Shown piece by piece: positions 1 to 12,799 of a stretch of 64,000 nt of DNA. This DNA is from Cristatella mucedo (Eukaryota; Bryozoa; Phylactolaemata; Cristatellidae). The notes below the pieces were generated by a model. That model saw nothing but the letters and a program-made list of their open reading frames with translations, had not been told where the DNA came from and ran no database searches. The stretch lies in contig WPIO01000077.1 of NCBI GenBank assembly GCA_009760855.2, positions 1,314,501 to 1,378,500 of the forward strand. Reading direction: 5' to 3'. The number at the start of each line of letters is the position of its first letter. Positions within the stretch are counted from its first letter, which is position 1. Position numbers and translations under genes: made by a program.

Positions 1-1722
<1,722 letters not shown>

Positions 1723-1902
1723 TTGATAAAACACAAAGCTGATCTTTGGGTTTTTCCATTCGCCGAAATTGGGAAGGACCTCATATTTACGATGGGTTCA
1801 CCTAGCAGCCCACGACTGAAGTATGCTCGCGGTCAGACGTGCTATTTTCTTACGACCTATTATTGGAAGCTAAGATGTGGTTGTCTTGTAGGACGTCGAT
1901 CC

Positions 1903-2430
1903 ATGGACAGTGCAACTGTGGAGGATGCTGGCAAAGAGGCAGTCCCACAAACGCAAGACACTTGTGCTCAAGCGTCAAACTCAAGCGATCAGCCGCAGCC
2001 TAAGAAGAGGCGGACAAAGCTAAGCAAGGAAGCTCCGACAGAAAGTTGCTCTGAGTCAGCCGAGCCACTGCCTTGGGCACTGCGCTCGGCTAGACGGAAG
2101 CAGAGCAATGAGGAAAGTGGCCACTGCATGCAGACGTCGTCCGAGGCGAATGCTGAGCGAAAGCGAAAAGAACTGCCCGGACCGTCTCGCCAGCTCATTT
2201 CATCAGAGCCGATGATACCGAGCTCGGCAAGAGAGTCGGAGCCAGCAGTGCCGTCACGTGACCACAGAGCTCAGTTGGAGCCGATACCGGTTGGAGCACC
2301 TCCCAGAATGGATCCACGTGAGCGTCTGGCCGAGCAGCTTCATTTTATTAGGGCTCTTCATTCGTCCATGTTAACTGTGCCAGAACTGGTTTCTGATGTC
2401 ATGATTTCTCAGTCTATTATAGATTCCTAG
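1903..2430 (+). CDS. Unknown nuclear-type protein, duplicate copy 1
   Basis: An open frame of 175 residues from the ATG at 1903. The frame is also open upstream to about 1723, but a pyrimidine/AG acceptor (ending at TTGTAG just before 1892) and the conserved ATG make MDSATVE the likelier start. The product is polar and low-complexity, with a basic cluster [10 protein letters not shown] (about residues 33-42) that looks like a nuclear localisation signal, a second basic stretch (ERKRKE), and a C-terminal helix-prone segment [16 protein letters not shown] before IIDS-stop. I do not recognise the family and assign no function. The paralogue at 8927-9460 keeps the frame with one 6-bp indel, but most differences change amino acids. 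It could be a short gene, a terminal exon or a fortuitous frame. Confidence 0.45.
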   Translation: MDSATVEDAGKEAVPQTQDTCAQASNSSDQPQPKKRRTKLSKEAPTESCSESAEPLPWALRSARRKQSNEESGHCMQTSSEANAERKRKELPGPSRQLISSEPMIPSSARESEPAVPSRDHRAQLEPIPVGAPPRMDPRERLAEQLHFIRALHSSMLTVPELVSDVMISQSIIDS

Positions 2431-3139
2431 TCTAAGTGAAGCAATGTTTGATACTAGGAATCAATCCTAGGAAGTCAGTTAAGTTGTCAGAGTTAGTGGA
2501 ATGTTTCCTCTAATATCTGAAACCTTTTTAACATGAGGGTGGTAATTTTTAAATTCTTGAAGAATGCTTGGTAGAAAACTGGTGGTATGTTCGTTGCAGA
2601 GCCATAATAGCCAGGAGATAAGCTCTTGACGACCGAGATCGATGCTCGATCCTTTATTACTAACTGCAAGCGGTGGTTACAGCTGTTTAAGCTCATCATT
2701 CTCTAGGAAATTATGCTGCAAAATCAGCTAAATTTGTGTGAGATAATCCTAACAAGAAAAGCTGTCGCCTGTATTCATTCTACTTAGGCACACTGTAGTA
2801 ATGCTCTTACCATTATTAACAGTAGAAAAATACAAAATAACATTACGTACATAAAATATAAAGATTAAAAAGATAAAACATAAGACATGTTCAATTATAT
2901 TGTGCCTGATGAGCTTTGTTCAGAGCACAAATGGACCAAGTATATAATTTGTAGATCGAGGGAAAAGGAGCAAGAAAACTAAATCGTTTTTGATAATGTG
3001 ACTAATAAAAATATTAGCTCACTACGTACTAGGGTTTCACTTTCTTCATGAAACGTAATGCAATATCGAATAACATGACCTTTCATGCTTGCATTTCTTT
3101 CGTGATTCTAACGACACTTCTTGAACATATTTGTAGCAG
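2431..3139. other. Shared duplicate flank, no gene seen
   Basis: AT-rich sequence, conserved with 9461-10216 and without open frames of note. It contains short palindrome-like pieces (for example GATCGATGCTCGATC near 2637) and TAA-rich stretches. Its only notable property is that it belongs to the tandem duplication. Confidence 0.6.
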
Positions 3140-3303
3140 AAGGTAATATCGATCACTTACCCGACGTAGGGGTAAATGCTTTCGGCTTCACCAAATTCCA
3201 ATTCGGCATGCAGGAAAGATTTTACAATGAACATCGTGACCTTCATAAACGCATGCTGAAGGGCTTGTCTAATCAAATCGGAATGTTCGTCAACCGCATA
3301 AAG
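3140..3303 (+). CDS. Candidate internal exon, duplicate copy 1
   Basis: A 164-nt block bounded by a TTTGTAGCAG acceptor and an AAG/GTAGGT donor, open in one frame. It enters with two bases of a codon and leaves in phase 0. It encodes GNIDHLPDVGVNAFGFTKF and later NEHRDLHKRMLKGLSNQIG, a charged, helix-prone sequence I cannot assign to a family. The paralogue at 10217-10380 keeps length, frame and both splice sites. About seven differences alter the protein and only about one is silent, which argues against strong constraint. No partner exon is identified in the window, so the gene is incomplete or dead. Confidence 0.45.
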
Positions 3304-6085
3304 GTAGGTGCTCACGAACCTGTTTAGCTACTCGGCACAGCTCTACCTACTTTTGATATCATATCTATGTGCAAGGGTCTGATTTTATTGCTGGTTTGTT
3401 ATTATCTATGTGCAAGCGCCTGATTTTATTGCTGGCATAAAAAAAATATTGCTGGTATACTAAATTTACGTAAAACGTATGGCAAACATACTGTTGTCAT
3501 TTGGTTATTTACCTTCAATAATGTATGTTCATCATGTACTAACTTCCTCGTTGGATCTCTGCCACTGTGAAAAACTTCGTTACTTTTGGTGGTTTTTAAG
3601 AACTCCAACGGTGTAGGTCGTTATGCTGACCGAAAGTGTCAAGCCAGGGGTGAAGAAGAAGTGTAAAGACGATGATCTCAAGTGATCCTGAGTGTCGGCC
3701 TAGGGATAAGGTGGATGCACTTTGGAGTTCTAACCAGGCGATCCTCTGATTCGGTCACAATGGTGGCGGTTAGATGGTTAGATCTTTTGCTATTATATAC
3801 ATGAGGCTGCCTTGGTGTGAGGCTTAAGGCTTGCCTGGGTAAACCTTGTCCTAATTACTTTTAATTGGAAAGAAAAGACAGCCATATGAGTGTCGTCTGG
3901 CAATGCAAGCTTATTCACTAGTAATAGTAAATGATACTGAAAACAAAATCAAGAGGCTGAATTGTATAATGTAAAAACCCTTGCAGCTGTAAGCAAACTG
4001 AAGCTGTTGCCGATAAATTGATGCCCAGCTGATAAGAGCTGATGGAATGTTCGACCAGGCTCTCAGCTTGTGATGCTGTGTTAGCGCGGAAAGATTAAAA
4101 GTCAGAGGAATAATTGAATTTGCCTCATACGTTTTATGATAATTCTTAGCACAGCATTGCAGTTGTAGTTATTAATGCTCAGCAATGCACAATGCGATTA
4201 TTGTGCTTTGTAGAAATGGTTAAAAAAAAACAAAAGGACGATCCTACAATCGGAATTTGCGCCTAAAGCATGGATTCTTATCAGAAAACAGTATACCTTA
4301 TTCGAGTGGCGAATAAGCCAAATACTAATATATTGCCAAACCACTTTTAAGCCAAAGATCTAAGCAGATAGCACGGACTACAAATTGGTTCGCTGGTGTG
4401 CTCATAATTGTAGGCATTTATGCAATAAAAAAGTGTTAAGTAAGATGTGGAGTTATCACTATTCCTTTTTTGGTTTCCGCCGCAGTCTAATTCCTTTTTC
4501 TAAAAAAATTGTTTTACATTATTTTCAACTATCGGTAGTATAGGAAGCGTGTAATGAAAAAATCGACTTGAAAATCAGGCCTCTAACAGGCCATCACTTC
4601 GAGAAAAGCAATTTACTGCGCAAGATTGCCTTCCTGAAAAATCTCTCCGAGTAATATTTTCACACTACTCGTTTACGGTAAACGTTGAAATCTGCTCAGA
4701 TTCTGAAAACCCTCAATAGGCCTAAACTATGCTCAGAAGCATGCAGCCGAACGATTTTCTGAATTCACTACGCCGTGGCACGATGAATCAGTGGAGATGG
4801 CAGTAAACGGAACGGAGGCGAAAAGATCGAAAAAATAGGGCTCAGTGAGACAGTGAACGGTCGAACAGTCGACGATGGACACATTTAAATCCACTAAATA
4901 CCGCTCATCCTAAAAGTGCTGCGGTGACTGCCAAGCTATGCATTTTAAATCGCGTTTTCTTGCATTCCAGACGTAAGAAATTCCAGCATAATTCACGAGA
5001 ACAAATAATAATTTCCAGATCATCGTACGTACAACCTAACCCCAAAATGTGCAGCAAGTGCACCGTGGTGATAAGAATAAGGAGACACTTGTGTAATAAT
5101 ATAATGACTCTTAATATATTTTTTCCCGCTACGCCTAAGTAATGCGAGACCAGGCCTGCTATGCCTAAGCCATGCCATAAAGGCTTGCGCTCGTTATGCT
5201 TCCTGTTAACTCAGCAAGTTTTTGCATCTTTATTTCGTAGCATTCATTGTTAGTCTGCGACGTTTGCATCTCAACACTCTTGCTAATATCTATTATACAG
5301 TGCATACTTTGCTTTTGCCGCTGTAATAGGGATACGTTTAAGTTCCAATCCGCTGAATGACACACTCCCTCAAGATGTTGGTTTCACAGCAGCGGAGATT
5401 TAAAGTAATTAATTAAGGCATAGACTATCTCCTATAAGCAATCGCAGCTAGGTTTTCCCGGCTCACAGACATTGATGCTAAGTTTTGCGTCTTGTTGGAA
5501 GTCCAGAAGTTTTTTAGACGCTTGACGAGACCAAAATAAGCTAGCAATGTTTAGCTATGGAGGCATCTATTATTCAGACGTTGATGGAACTGAGCTGTAC
5601 AACAAAATATGTGACTGAAAATGCTTTTTGTCACACATCATGACTAGGAACTAAAGACACCACTGCAACTCATGTCTTACATTGTCATTAATGGGGAAAA
5701 TGTTTCCTAATTTGAGAGTTGCCTTGCAAACTCTTCTCTCCGTAGCTGTATCAGTTTCCAGTTCAGAATGTTTCTTAAGCTAACGATAGTCCCGTCTACT
5801 CTAAGATCATCGATAGGGTAAGATTGACTCTCTGAATTGGCTTATTTGAGCATATAGAAAGAAAGGCTGGAAAATATTAACTTTTAAAATCTAAACGACC
5901 GGTTTGCCACGTTCCGGGCTAGAGCAAATCAAAGGGGTTAAGTCTGTGATAGCTTCCCTGTACCCTTTACTAAGGCTGCCAAACTTTCTCTAGTCGATGT
6001 GTCTGCAAGCATGTGCTGTTTGCATATATTCTGTGCTTAAGCTATTTGCAATGGGTTTCGACAAGGAGAGTGTGGGCAATTCGCA
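3304..6085. other. AT-rich duplicated non-coding stretch
   Basis: No reading frame longer than about 70 codons and no RNA motif is evident. The part up to about 5400 is alignable with 10381-12800 at roughly 85-90 percent by eye. 5400-6085 is unit-specific spacer leading into the second LINE copy. Confidence 0.6.
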
Positions 6086-6935
6086 GCTGTGTCGAATGAA
6101 AGACCGAGCAGAAAAAGCAGAGACAATCTACCTATCTCTGCATTACTATGTAGGTCTTGGTACACCCTAAGAATTACTGGCTCTGTGGGGTGATTAGCTC
6201 TAAAGCCAGACTGGAAATTACTAGCAAGGTTTAAAGTTTCACTATATGAGTTCAGCTGGTCTGCCACGACCCGTTCCAGTGTCTTAGATAGGAATGGTAG
6301 ATGGGAGACTAGGCGATACTTGCTGAAGTTCTTGCGGTCCAGTGTCACTTTTTTGAGAAGTGGCCTGACTACAGCTTTTTTGAAAGATGCTGGGACATGA
6401 CCTGATTGAATGACATAACAATGTTAGTTATGTATGGCAGCAGCGTGGCAGCGTATCAACGCATCGTTGGAGCAGGCCAGTGGGAAAAAAGTGCCGATGA
6501 CTTGTTGTCTTCTTTGATTGGGATATTAACTTTAGGACGAGATCACTTGTAACCTGCTTAAATGTAGACATTGAGGAGCAGCCAGGGATCTGGGAACAGC
6601 AATCTAGTGAAGATTTTGTCATAGCAGGGGTGGTCTGCCTGATCTTGAATATCTTCTGCACAAGGAATCGAGGGAAGCGACCGGCTAGAGTATCACAAGG
6701 ATCATCAGGTGAAGAGCTCATGTGGGAGCGGCTGAGGTGATGGCTGATCGTCGACGTCAGCATTTTTGGATTGTGCATCCGTGATTCAGCAATATTCTTA
6801 TAAAAGCTGGACTTGGCCTTTGCTAGGATCGATTGGTACGACCTACAGTATACTTCATGCGCCTGTCAATGCACAGTCAGTCCAGATCTCTTGTATGCTT
6901 TTTCAACCTTACGCTCAGTAGACCTGGCTAGTATA
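6086..6935 (-). mobile_element. LINE RT N-terminal fragment, tandem copy
   Basis: Near-identical to bases 1-850 (scattered single changes, for example at 254/6339 and 286/6371). On the minus strand it again encodes LERVVADQLNSY, FQSGFRANH and the HNPKMLTSTISHH linker. It ends abruptly near 6935, where unit 1 continues into the endonuclease half, so this copy lost or exchanged that half. It is non-functional. Confidence 0.9.
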
Positions 6936-7839
6936 ACGACTCCCAAAAGCTGCGCTCATCGCTTCGACCAGGCAGCAGATGACGACATCATAATCATAAT
7001 CAATGACGCAAACACTAACCAGGGACATAATTGTAAAGACGTCACGTATTATAGCAGCTGCGGTACTTAAGAAAGGGCTCGCTTGGCCATTAACAAGAAG
7101 TGCACGATCCTGGATAGAGGTCACGTTAAGGTAATGCAAATCTTAAGACCTGTGTCTGCCTTTTTATGCCTCCAGAACTCATTACAGTTATTGTCTTTTG
7201 CATTCAGTTTTACTCACTTGAGTCCTCATTTTTATGCTGATCTACGTGGTCACTAAGGCTTGGATCGTCATACCTAGCTTAGCAGCTGCACCAGATTCAG
7301 CTTCCTGTGTGCCCTTTGGTCATTTACAGACAATAAGTAGTTATTCTATTCAGGTTAACGTCCGCTGGTGAAAGGTTTTGCTCTGCTGGTTCGAGACCTT
7401 CGAACTCGTACCGAAAATTTTTATGTAGCGACATCTACTCTCTTGTTTCCGACTACGGAACGTTCTATCCAGCCACCCCGATTAGCGAATTCTACGCTAT
7501 ATACTACTTCATTTGGTCTCCTAAAACGGCTAAGCTTCTCACTTTATCTTTTTTTGTTGGAAGAATTCTGTTGGCTACTGGTTTACTGGGGCGTCGTTTG
7601 GTGCACTAAAAAGTGGACTGGGCCACTGAGAGGTGGACTTGGATCATATCTCCATTGTGTGCAAAGCTACGAACCCACCCATACTGTGTGTCATCAATCT
7701 TCTTAAGTTAGTTGAACGAATTTCTCCTCATCTATAGTGTAATCAAGTATATATATCAAGTATAGTCAAGTATTTAATTATATATAATCGTTTGAGCCTC
7801 AGTTATCTTGTCATTTTGAGTGGGTGAGTTAGGCTATAA

Positions 7840-8115
7840 TTAGAAACGAAGCAAACGGTCGGGAGTGATATCAGGGAACGACTGCATATTCCGACGATCG
7901 ACTGCATCTGAAATGATAAATGCATAAAATGACCCCATCGACTCAGCGAAGGTGTGCCAAAAGCCGCTTATTCTTTGAGCATGCTGTAAAAAACTCTCCT
8001 GCTCAATACCCAAATAATATTCGTACCTTGGTGGTGTTACAGGCGGTGATGTGTATGTACATGCATACATACTCTCCATAAGTGCTGTAATGTGACACTT
8101 CAGCAATAAAGGCAC
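7840..8115 (-). CDS. Possible exon or short gene, unassigned
   Basis: A minus-strand frame of 91 codons ending at TAA. The C-terminal half reads like ordinary protein: YEYYLGIEQESFLQHAQRIS, then GFWHTFAESMGSFYAF and ITPDRLLRF. An internal CATTTCAG upstream of ATGCAGTCG could be an acceptor. It lies in the segment present only in unit 2. There is no family resemblance that I can name, and chance or an old transposon frame is possible. Confidence 0.22.
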   Translation of the reverse strand: MPLLLKCHITALMESMYACTYTSPPVTPPRYEYYLGIEQESFLQHAQRISGFWHTFAESMGSFYAFIISDAVDRRNMQSFPDITPDRLLRF

Positions 8116-8340
8116 CCGAATCTCGCTGCAGGATCGATTTTAGACTTAAACATTAGGCTAACAGAGCCCATTTATGATCGTAGAAGATAAAAAAAATTGC
8201 TTCAAGCTACTTTCGCTGTCCGTGCATTTTTTATCAACGACGGCATCAGCTACTAGCAATTTTCGAAATGCATAAGAGGACATGCACGTGACATTACATA
8301 GAGGTTGTATGTGTCAGTTGTATGTGTTACCGACGGAGAC

Positions 8341-8425
8341 ACATTACTAAAGGATTGTCTGCAGAAGTACTCGAACCCATTACCTGGGTCATGAAGAGGG
8401 AGTGCCTTACCTCTAGGCTGACCGA
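8341..8425 (-). mobile_element. tRNA-derived SINE head
   Basis: On the minus strand a box-A-like stretch (CGGTCAGCCTAGAGGTAAGG) is followed about 35 bases on by a box-B-like GGGTTCGAGTAC (plus 8367-8378). The spacing and both boxes are those of a tRNA-type pol III promoter, but no cloverleaf with a proper anticodon arm is present, so this is a SINE rather than a tRNA gene. A related head is at 59.45 kb on the plus strand. Confidence 0.6.
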
Positions 8426-8439
8426 CAACGCCTGCTAAG

Positions 8440-8680
8440 GCATGGCCTCATCGTATCTGGCTGACCTGAGGCTCTAGTTTCAGCCTCTCGGCACCCTCAG
8501 GCCCTCTAAAGACAATTTTTTAGTTGTAGCACACTTTCACTGAAAGGCTGTTGGCTACATGCACTTTAGGTCTACGTGTTTGTAGCTGTGGAGCTCACTT
8601 TCACCATTCTCAGATAACGATATCTTCTCCCCTGCTTCCAACTCTGGTGGAATAGCCTACTCTGCAGCCATTATGTGCAG
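8440..8680 (+). mobile_element. Old LINE 3' relic (second family)
   Basis: Resembles 17150-17400: both carry a diverged form of the GDRAF-x-APKLWNSLP-x-LR C-terminal RT motif of CR1/Jockey-like LINEs, with frames destroyed. It was identified by comparing the two relics and by the codon pattern around TTTAGGTCT...GTGGAGCTC. Confidence 0.5.
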
Positions 8681-8751
8681 CTGATTCCAGGCTGCCTATT
8701 TTGACTTCTACAGCCGTGCTGACATGTATATATATATATATATATATTGGT

Positions 8752-8778
8752 AAAACCCAAAGCTGATCTTTGGGTTTT
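8752..8778. repeat. Perfect 11-bp inverted repeat beside TA tract
   Basis: AAAACCCAAAG and CTTTGGGTTTT are separated by CTGAT, right after a (TA)n run. Unit 1 has the same arms with one mismatch (near 1728). It could be a cruciform-prone site or part of an old terminal repeat. Confidence 0.6.
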
Positions 8779-8926
8779 TCCATTCGCCGAAATTGGGAAG
8801 GACCTCATATTTACGATGGGTTCACCTAGCAGCCCACCACTGAAGTATGCTCGTGGTCAGACGTGCTATTTCCTTACGACCTATTATTGGAAGCTAAGAT
8901 GTGGTTGTCTTGTAGGACGTCGATCC

Positions 8927-9460
8927 ATGGACAGTGCAACTGTGGAGGGTGCTGGCAAAGAGGCAGTCCCACAAACGCAAGACGCTTGTGCTCAAGCGTC
9001 AAACTCAAACTCAAGCGATCAGCCGCAGCCTAAGAAGAGGCGGACAAAGCTGAGCAAGGAAGCTCCGACAGAAAGTTGCTCTGAGTCAGCCGAGCCACTG
9101 CCTTGGGCACTGCGCTCGGCTAGACGGAAGCAGAGCAATGAGGAAAGTGGCCTCTGCATGCAGACGTCGTCCGAGGCGAAAGCTGAGCGAAAGCGAAAAG
9201 AACAGCCCGGACCGTCTCGCCAGCTCATTCCATCAGAGCCGATGATACCGAGCTCGGCAAGAGAGTCGGAGCCAGCAGTGCCGTCACATGACAGCAGTGC
9301 CCAGTTGGAGCCGATACCGGTTGGAGTACCTCCCGGAATGGATCCACGTGAGCTGCAGGCCGAGCAGCTCCATTTTATTAGGGCTCTTCATTTGTCCATG
9401 TTAACTGTGCCAGAACTGGCGTCTGATGTCATGATTTCTCAGTCTATTATAGATTCCTAG
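8927..9460 (+). CDS. Unknown nuclear-type protein, duplicate copy 2
   Basis: 177 residues from ATG 8927; the paralogue of 1903-2430 with the same acceptor-like TTGTAG upstream and the same basic cluster [10 protein letters not shown]. It differs by an in-frame 6-bp insertion and about 16 amino-acid-changing substitutions against three or four silent ones. The frame survives, yet there is no sign of purifying selection. Either the protein is evolving fast or openness is luck over a short time. Family unknown; function not assigned. Confidence 0.45.
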   Translation: MDSATVEGAGKEAVPQTQDACAQASNSNSSDQPQPKKRRTKLSKEAPTESCSESAEPLPWALRSARRKQSNEESGLCMQTSSEAKAERKRKEQPGPSRQLIPSEPMIPSSARESEPAVPSHDSSAQLEPIPVGVPPGMDPRELQAEQLHFIRALHLSMLTVPELASDVMISQSIIDS

Positions 9461-10216
9461 TCTAAGTGAAGCAATGTTTGATACTAGGAATCAATCCTAG
9501 GAAGTCAGTTAAGTTGTCGGAGTTAGTGGAATGTTTCCTCTAATACCTGAAACCTTTTTTAAAATGACGATGGTAATGCTTAAATTCTTGAAGAATGCTT
9601 GGTAGAAAAACTGGTGGTATGTTCGTTGCAGAGCCATAATAGCCAGGAGATAAGCTCTTGACGACCGAGATCGATGCTCGAATTCTGCTCTTAACGATCC
9701 TTTATTACTAACTGCAAGCGGTGGTTACATCATTCTCTAGGAAATTATGCTGCAAACTCATCATTCTCTAGGAAATTATGCTGCAAAATCAGCTAAATTT
9801 TTGTGAGATAATCCTACCAAGAAAAGCTGTCGGCTGTATTATTATTATTATTGTATATTCTACTTTGGCACACTGTAGTACTGTTCTTACCAGTAACAGT
9901 GGAAAAATATATAATAATATTACGTACATAAAATATAAAGATTTAAAACATGAAAAATCATGAAACATGTTTTATATAGCGTCAGATGAGCTTTGCTCAG
10001 ATCACAAATGGATCATGTATATATTTGGTAGATCGATGGAAAATGAGCAAGAAAACTAAATCGTTTTAGATAAGGTGACTCATATAAATATGAGCTCACT
10101 ACGTACTAGGGTTTTACTTTCTTTATGAAACATAATGCAATATTGAATTACATGACCTTTCATGCTTGCATTGCTTTTGTGATGCTAACGACACTTCTTG
10201 AACATATTTGTAGCAG

Positions 10217-10380
10217 AAGGTAATCTCGATCACTTACCCGACGTAGGGGTAAATGCTTTCGGCCTCACCAAATTCCAATTCTGCATGCTGGAAAGAATTT
10301 ACAATGAACATCGTGACCTTCATAAACGCATGCTGAAGGGCTTGTCTAATCAAATCGGGATGTCCGTCTACCGCATAAAG
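10217..10380 (+). CDS. Candidate internal exon, duplicate copy 2
   Basis: Same 164-nt length, acceptor (TTTGTAGCAG) and donor (AAG/GTACGT) as the exon at 3140-3303. It keeps LHKRMLKGLSNQIG but changes several neighbouring residues (for example F to S and N to Y near the end). Intact splice sites in both copies suggest the exon was functional before duplication. The parent gene is not identifiable here. Confidence 0.42.
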
Positions 10381-11899
10381 GTACGTGTTCATGAACCTGT
10401 TTATCTATTCAGCACAGCTCTACCTATTATTCTTATCATATCTATGTGCAAGCGTCTGATTTTATGGCTGGTTTGTTATCATATCTATGTGCAAGCGTCT
10501 GATTTTATTGCTGGTATAAAGACATTATAGCTGGTATGCTAAATTTACGTAACACTTACGGTAAACATACTGTCTCCAATTAGTTATTTACCTTCAAAAA
10601 GGTATGTTCTTCATTTACTAGCTTCCTCGTAGGATCTCTGGCACTGTGAACAACTTCGTTACTTTTGGTGAGTTTTGAGAGCTTTAACGGTGTATGTCGT
10701 TATGCTGACCGAAAGTGTCAAGCCAGGAGTGAAGAAAAAGTGTTAAGACGACGATGATCTCATGTGATCCTGAGAGTTGGCCTAGGTATAAGGTGCTTGC
10801 ACTTCGGAGTTCTACAGCAGGCGATACCCTGATCCAGTCACAATGGTGGCCCTTAGGTCTTCTGCCATTATGTACATGAGGCTGCCGAATCAGGTAAACC
10901 TTGTCCTAATTACTTTTAATTGGAGAGAAACGACAGCCATATGAGATTCATCTGGCATCACAAGCTTATTCTCTAGTAATAGTAAATGATCGTAAAAACA
11001 AAGGCAAGCGGCTGAATTGTATATAATGTAAAAACCTTGCAGCTGTAAGGAAACTGAAGCTGTTGCCGATAAATTGATGCCCAGCTGATAAGAGCTGATG
11101 GAATGTTCTACCAGACTCTCAGCTTGTGATGCTGTATTAGGGCGGCAAGATTTAAGTCAAAGAAATAATTGAATTTAGCTCTTACGTTTAATGATAACGC
11201 TTAGCACAGCATTACATTTGTAGTTATTAATGCTCTGCAATGCTCAATGCGATTATTGTGTGTTGCAGAAATGGTTCGACAGACGGAAGGACGATCCTTC
11301 AATGGGAATTTACGCCTACAAGCATGGATACTTTTCAGCAAACAGTATACCTTCTTCGAGTAGCGAATAAGCCAAAAACTAATAGATTGCCAGACCGCTT
11401 TTAAGCCTGAGATCTAAGCAGATAGCAGGACTACAAATTATGACGGTTCGCTGGTATGCTCTTTGTATTCAATTGTACGCATTTATACAATAAAAAGGTG
11501 TTAACTAAGATGTGGAGTTATCACTATTTATTCCTTTTGTGGTTTCTGCCACAGTGTAATTTTTTTTTAATAAAATAATTGTATTGCATTTCGTTTCAAC
11601 CATCGGCAGTATAGGGAGAGTGTATTCAAAAAATTGATTTTAAATTAAAAATGAGGATTCACAGCTTCACTTGCTTTGCTTATTTTGCATGGGTTCTAGT
11701 GAAAAACTGCTTTCAAATAAATTGCCGGCTTATATCAGATTCCAAATATTTGCTACAGCTGTTAGAGCCTACATCCTAGAATAAAGTCAAAAGAATGCGA
11801 CGATGACTAAACTAGTGAGCTGAATGTGGTGGTATTCGATTAAGTAGCCTTAAAGTAGGAGGTTGGTGATAGTCCGTAATCTGAAAATCAAGCCTCCAA

Positions 11900-11953
11900 A
11901 GCGAGATTTTTCAGGAAGGAAATGGAAGATTGCCTTCCTGAAAAAATCTCGCT
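11900..11953. repeat. 20-bp inverted repeat (hairpin) unique to unit 2
   Basis: The arm at 11900-11919 (AGCGAGATTTTTCAGGAAGG) is the reverse complement of 11933-11953 apart from one extra A, with a 13-base loop. Unit 1 has the right arm (about 4629-4654, diverged) but unrelated sequence where the left arm would be, so the left arm appears to have been copied from the right one. Confidence 0.8.
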
Positions 11954-12371
11954 GAGTAATATTTGCACACTACTCGATTACGGTAAACATTTAAATCTGC
12001 TCAGATTCTGAGAACCGTCAATAGGCCTACACTATGCTCAGAAGCACTCAGCAGCACGATTTTCCAAATTCACTAAGCTGCGGCACGGTGAGTCAGTAGA
12101 GATGGAAGTAAAGCGGAGGCAAAGAAAGATCAAAAAAATAACGTGCAGTGAGACAGTGAACGATCGAAAAAGTCAACGATGGACACATTTAAATCCACTA
12201 ATAAGCTAAAAGATGACGCTGTGACTGCCGGGCTATGCATTTTAAATCGCGTTTTCTTGCATTCCAGACTTCTCTAATTCAAGCATAATTTGCGAGAATT
12301 AACAACCAATTTCAGATCATCAAACGTACAACCAGACCCTAAAATGTGCAGCAAGTGCACATTAGTGACAA

Positions 12372-12515
12372 ATATATGTATATAATCATTTCTATAGCGC
12401 CCCAAGAGAACTAAATCTCTATTTAGGTGCTTTACATATGCCTCAGGGCTCGAGCCCACGACCTCAGCCAGACCTTAGTCGGGGCGAGCACCTTAACCGC
12501 TGGACCAACCCAGCA
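12372..12515 (-). mobile_element. tRNA-derived SINE with LINE-like tail
   Basis: On the minus strand the head has box A (TGGTCCAGCGGTTAAGG) and box B (GGGCTCGAGCCC). It is followed by a tail, GTAAAGCACCTAAATAGAG then TTAGTTCTCTTGGGGCGCTA, nearly the same as the 3' end of the LINEs at 25.04-25.09 and 52.8 kb. Head plus tail is the classical SINE plan, using the 3' end of a partner LINE to recruit its reverse transcriptase. It is present only in unit 2 of the duplication, so it inserted after it. Confidence 0.8.
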
Positions 12516-12799
12516 TATAAGAATAAAAAGACGCTTGTGTAATAATATAACGACTCTTAATATATTTTTTCCGATATGCCTAAGCCATGCCATACCAGGC
12601 CCCGATGCCTAAGCTACGAGAGAGAAGCTTGTGCTGCTTAAGCTTCCTGTTAACTCAGCAAATCTTATGTAACTCTATTTCGTGGCATTCATTGTTAGTC
12701 TGCGATTTTTTGCTTTGCAACTTGCTAGTATCCATTATTCAGTGCATACTTTGCTTTTGCCACTAGAATAGGGATACATTTAAATCTCTAGACAGTGCA

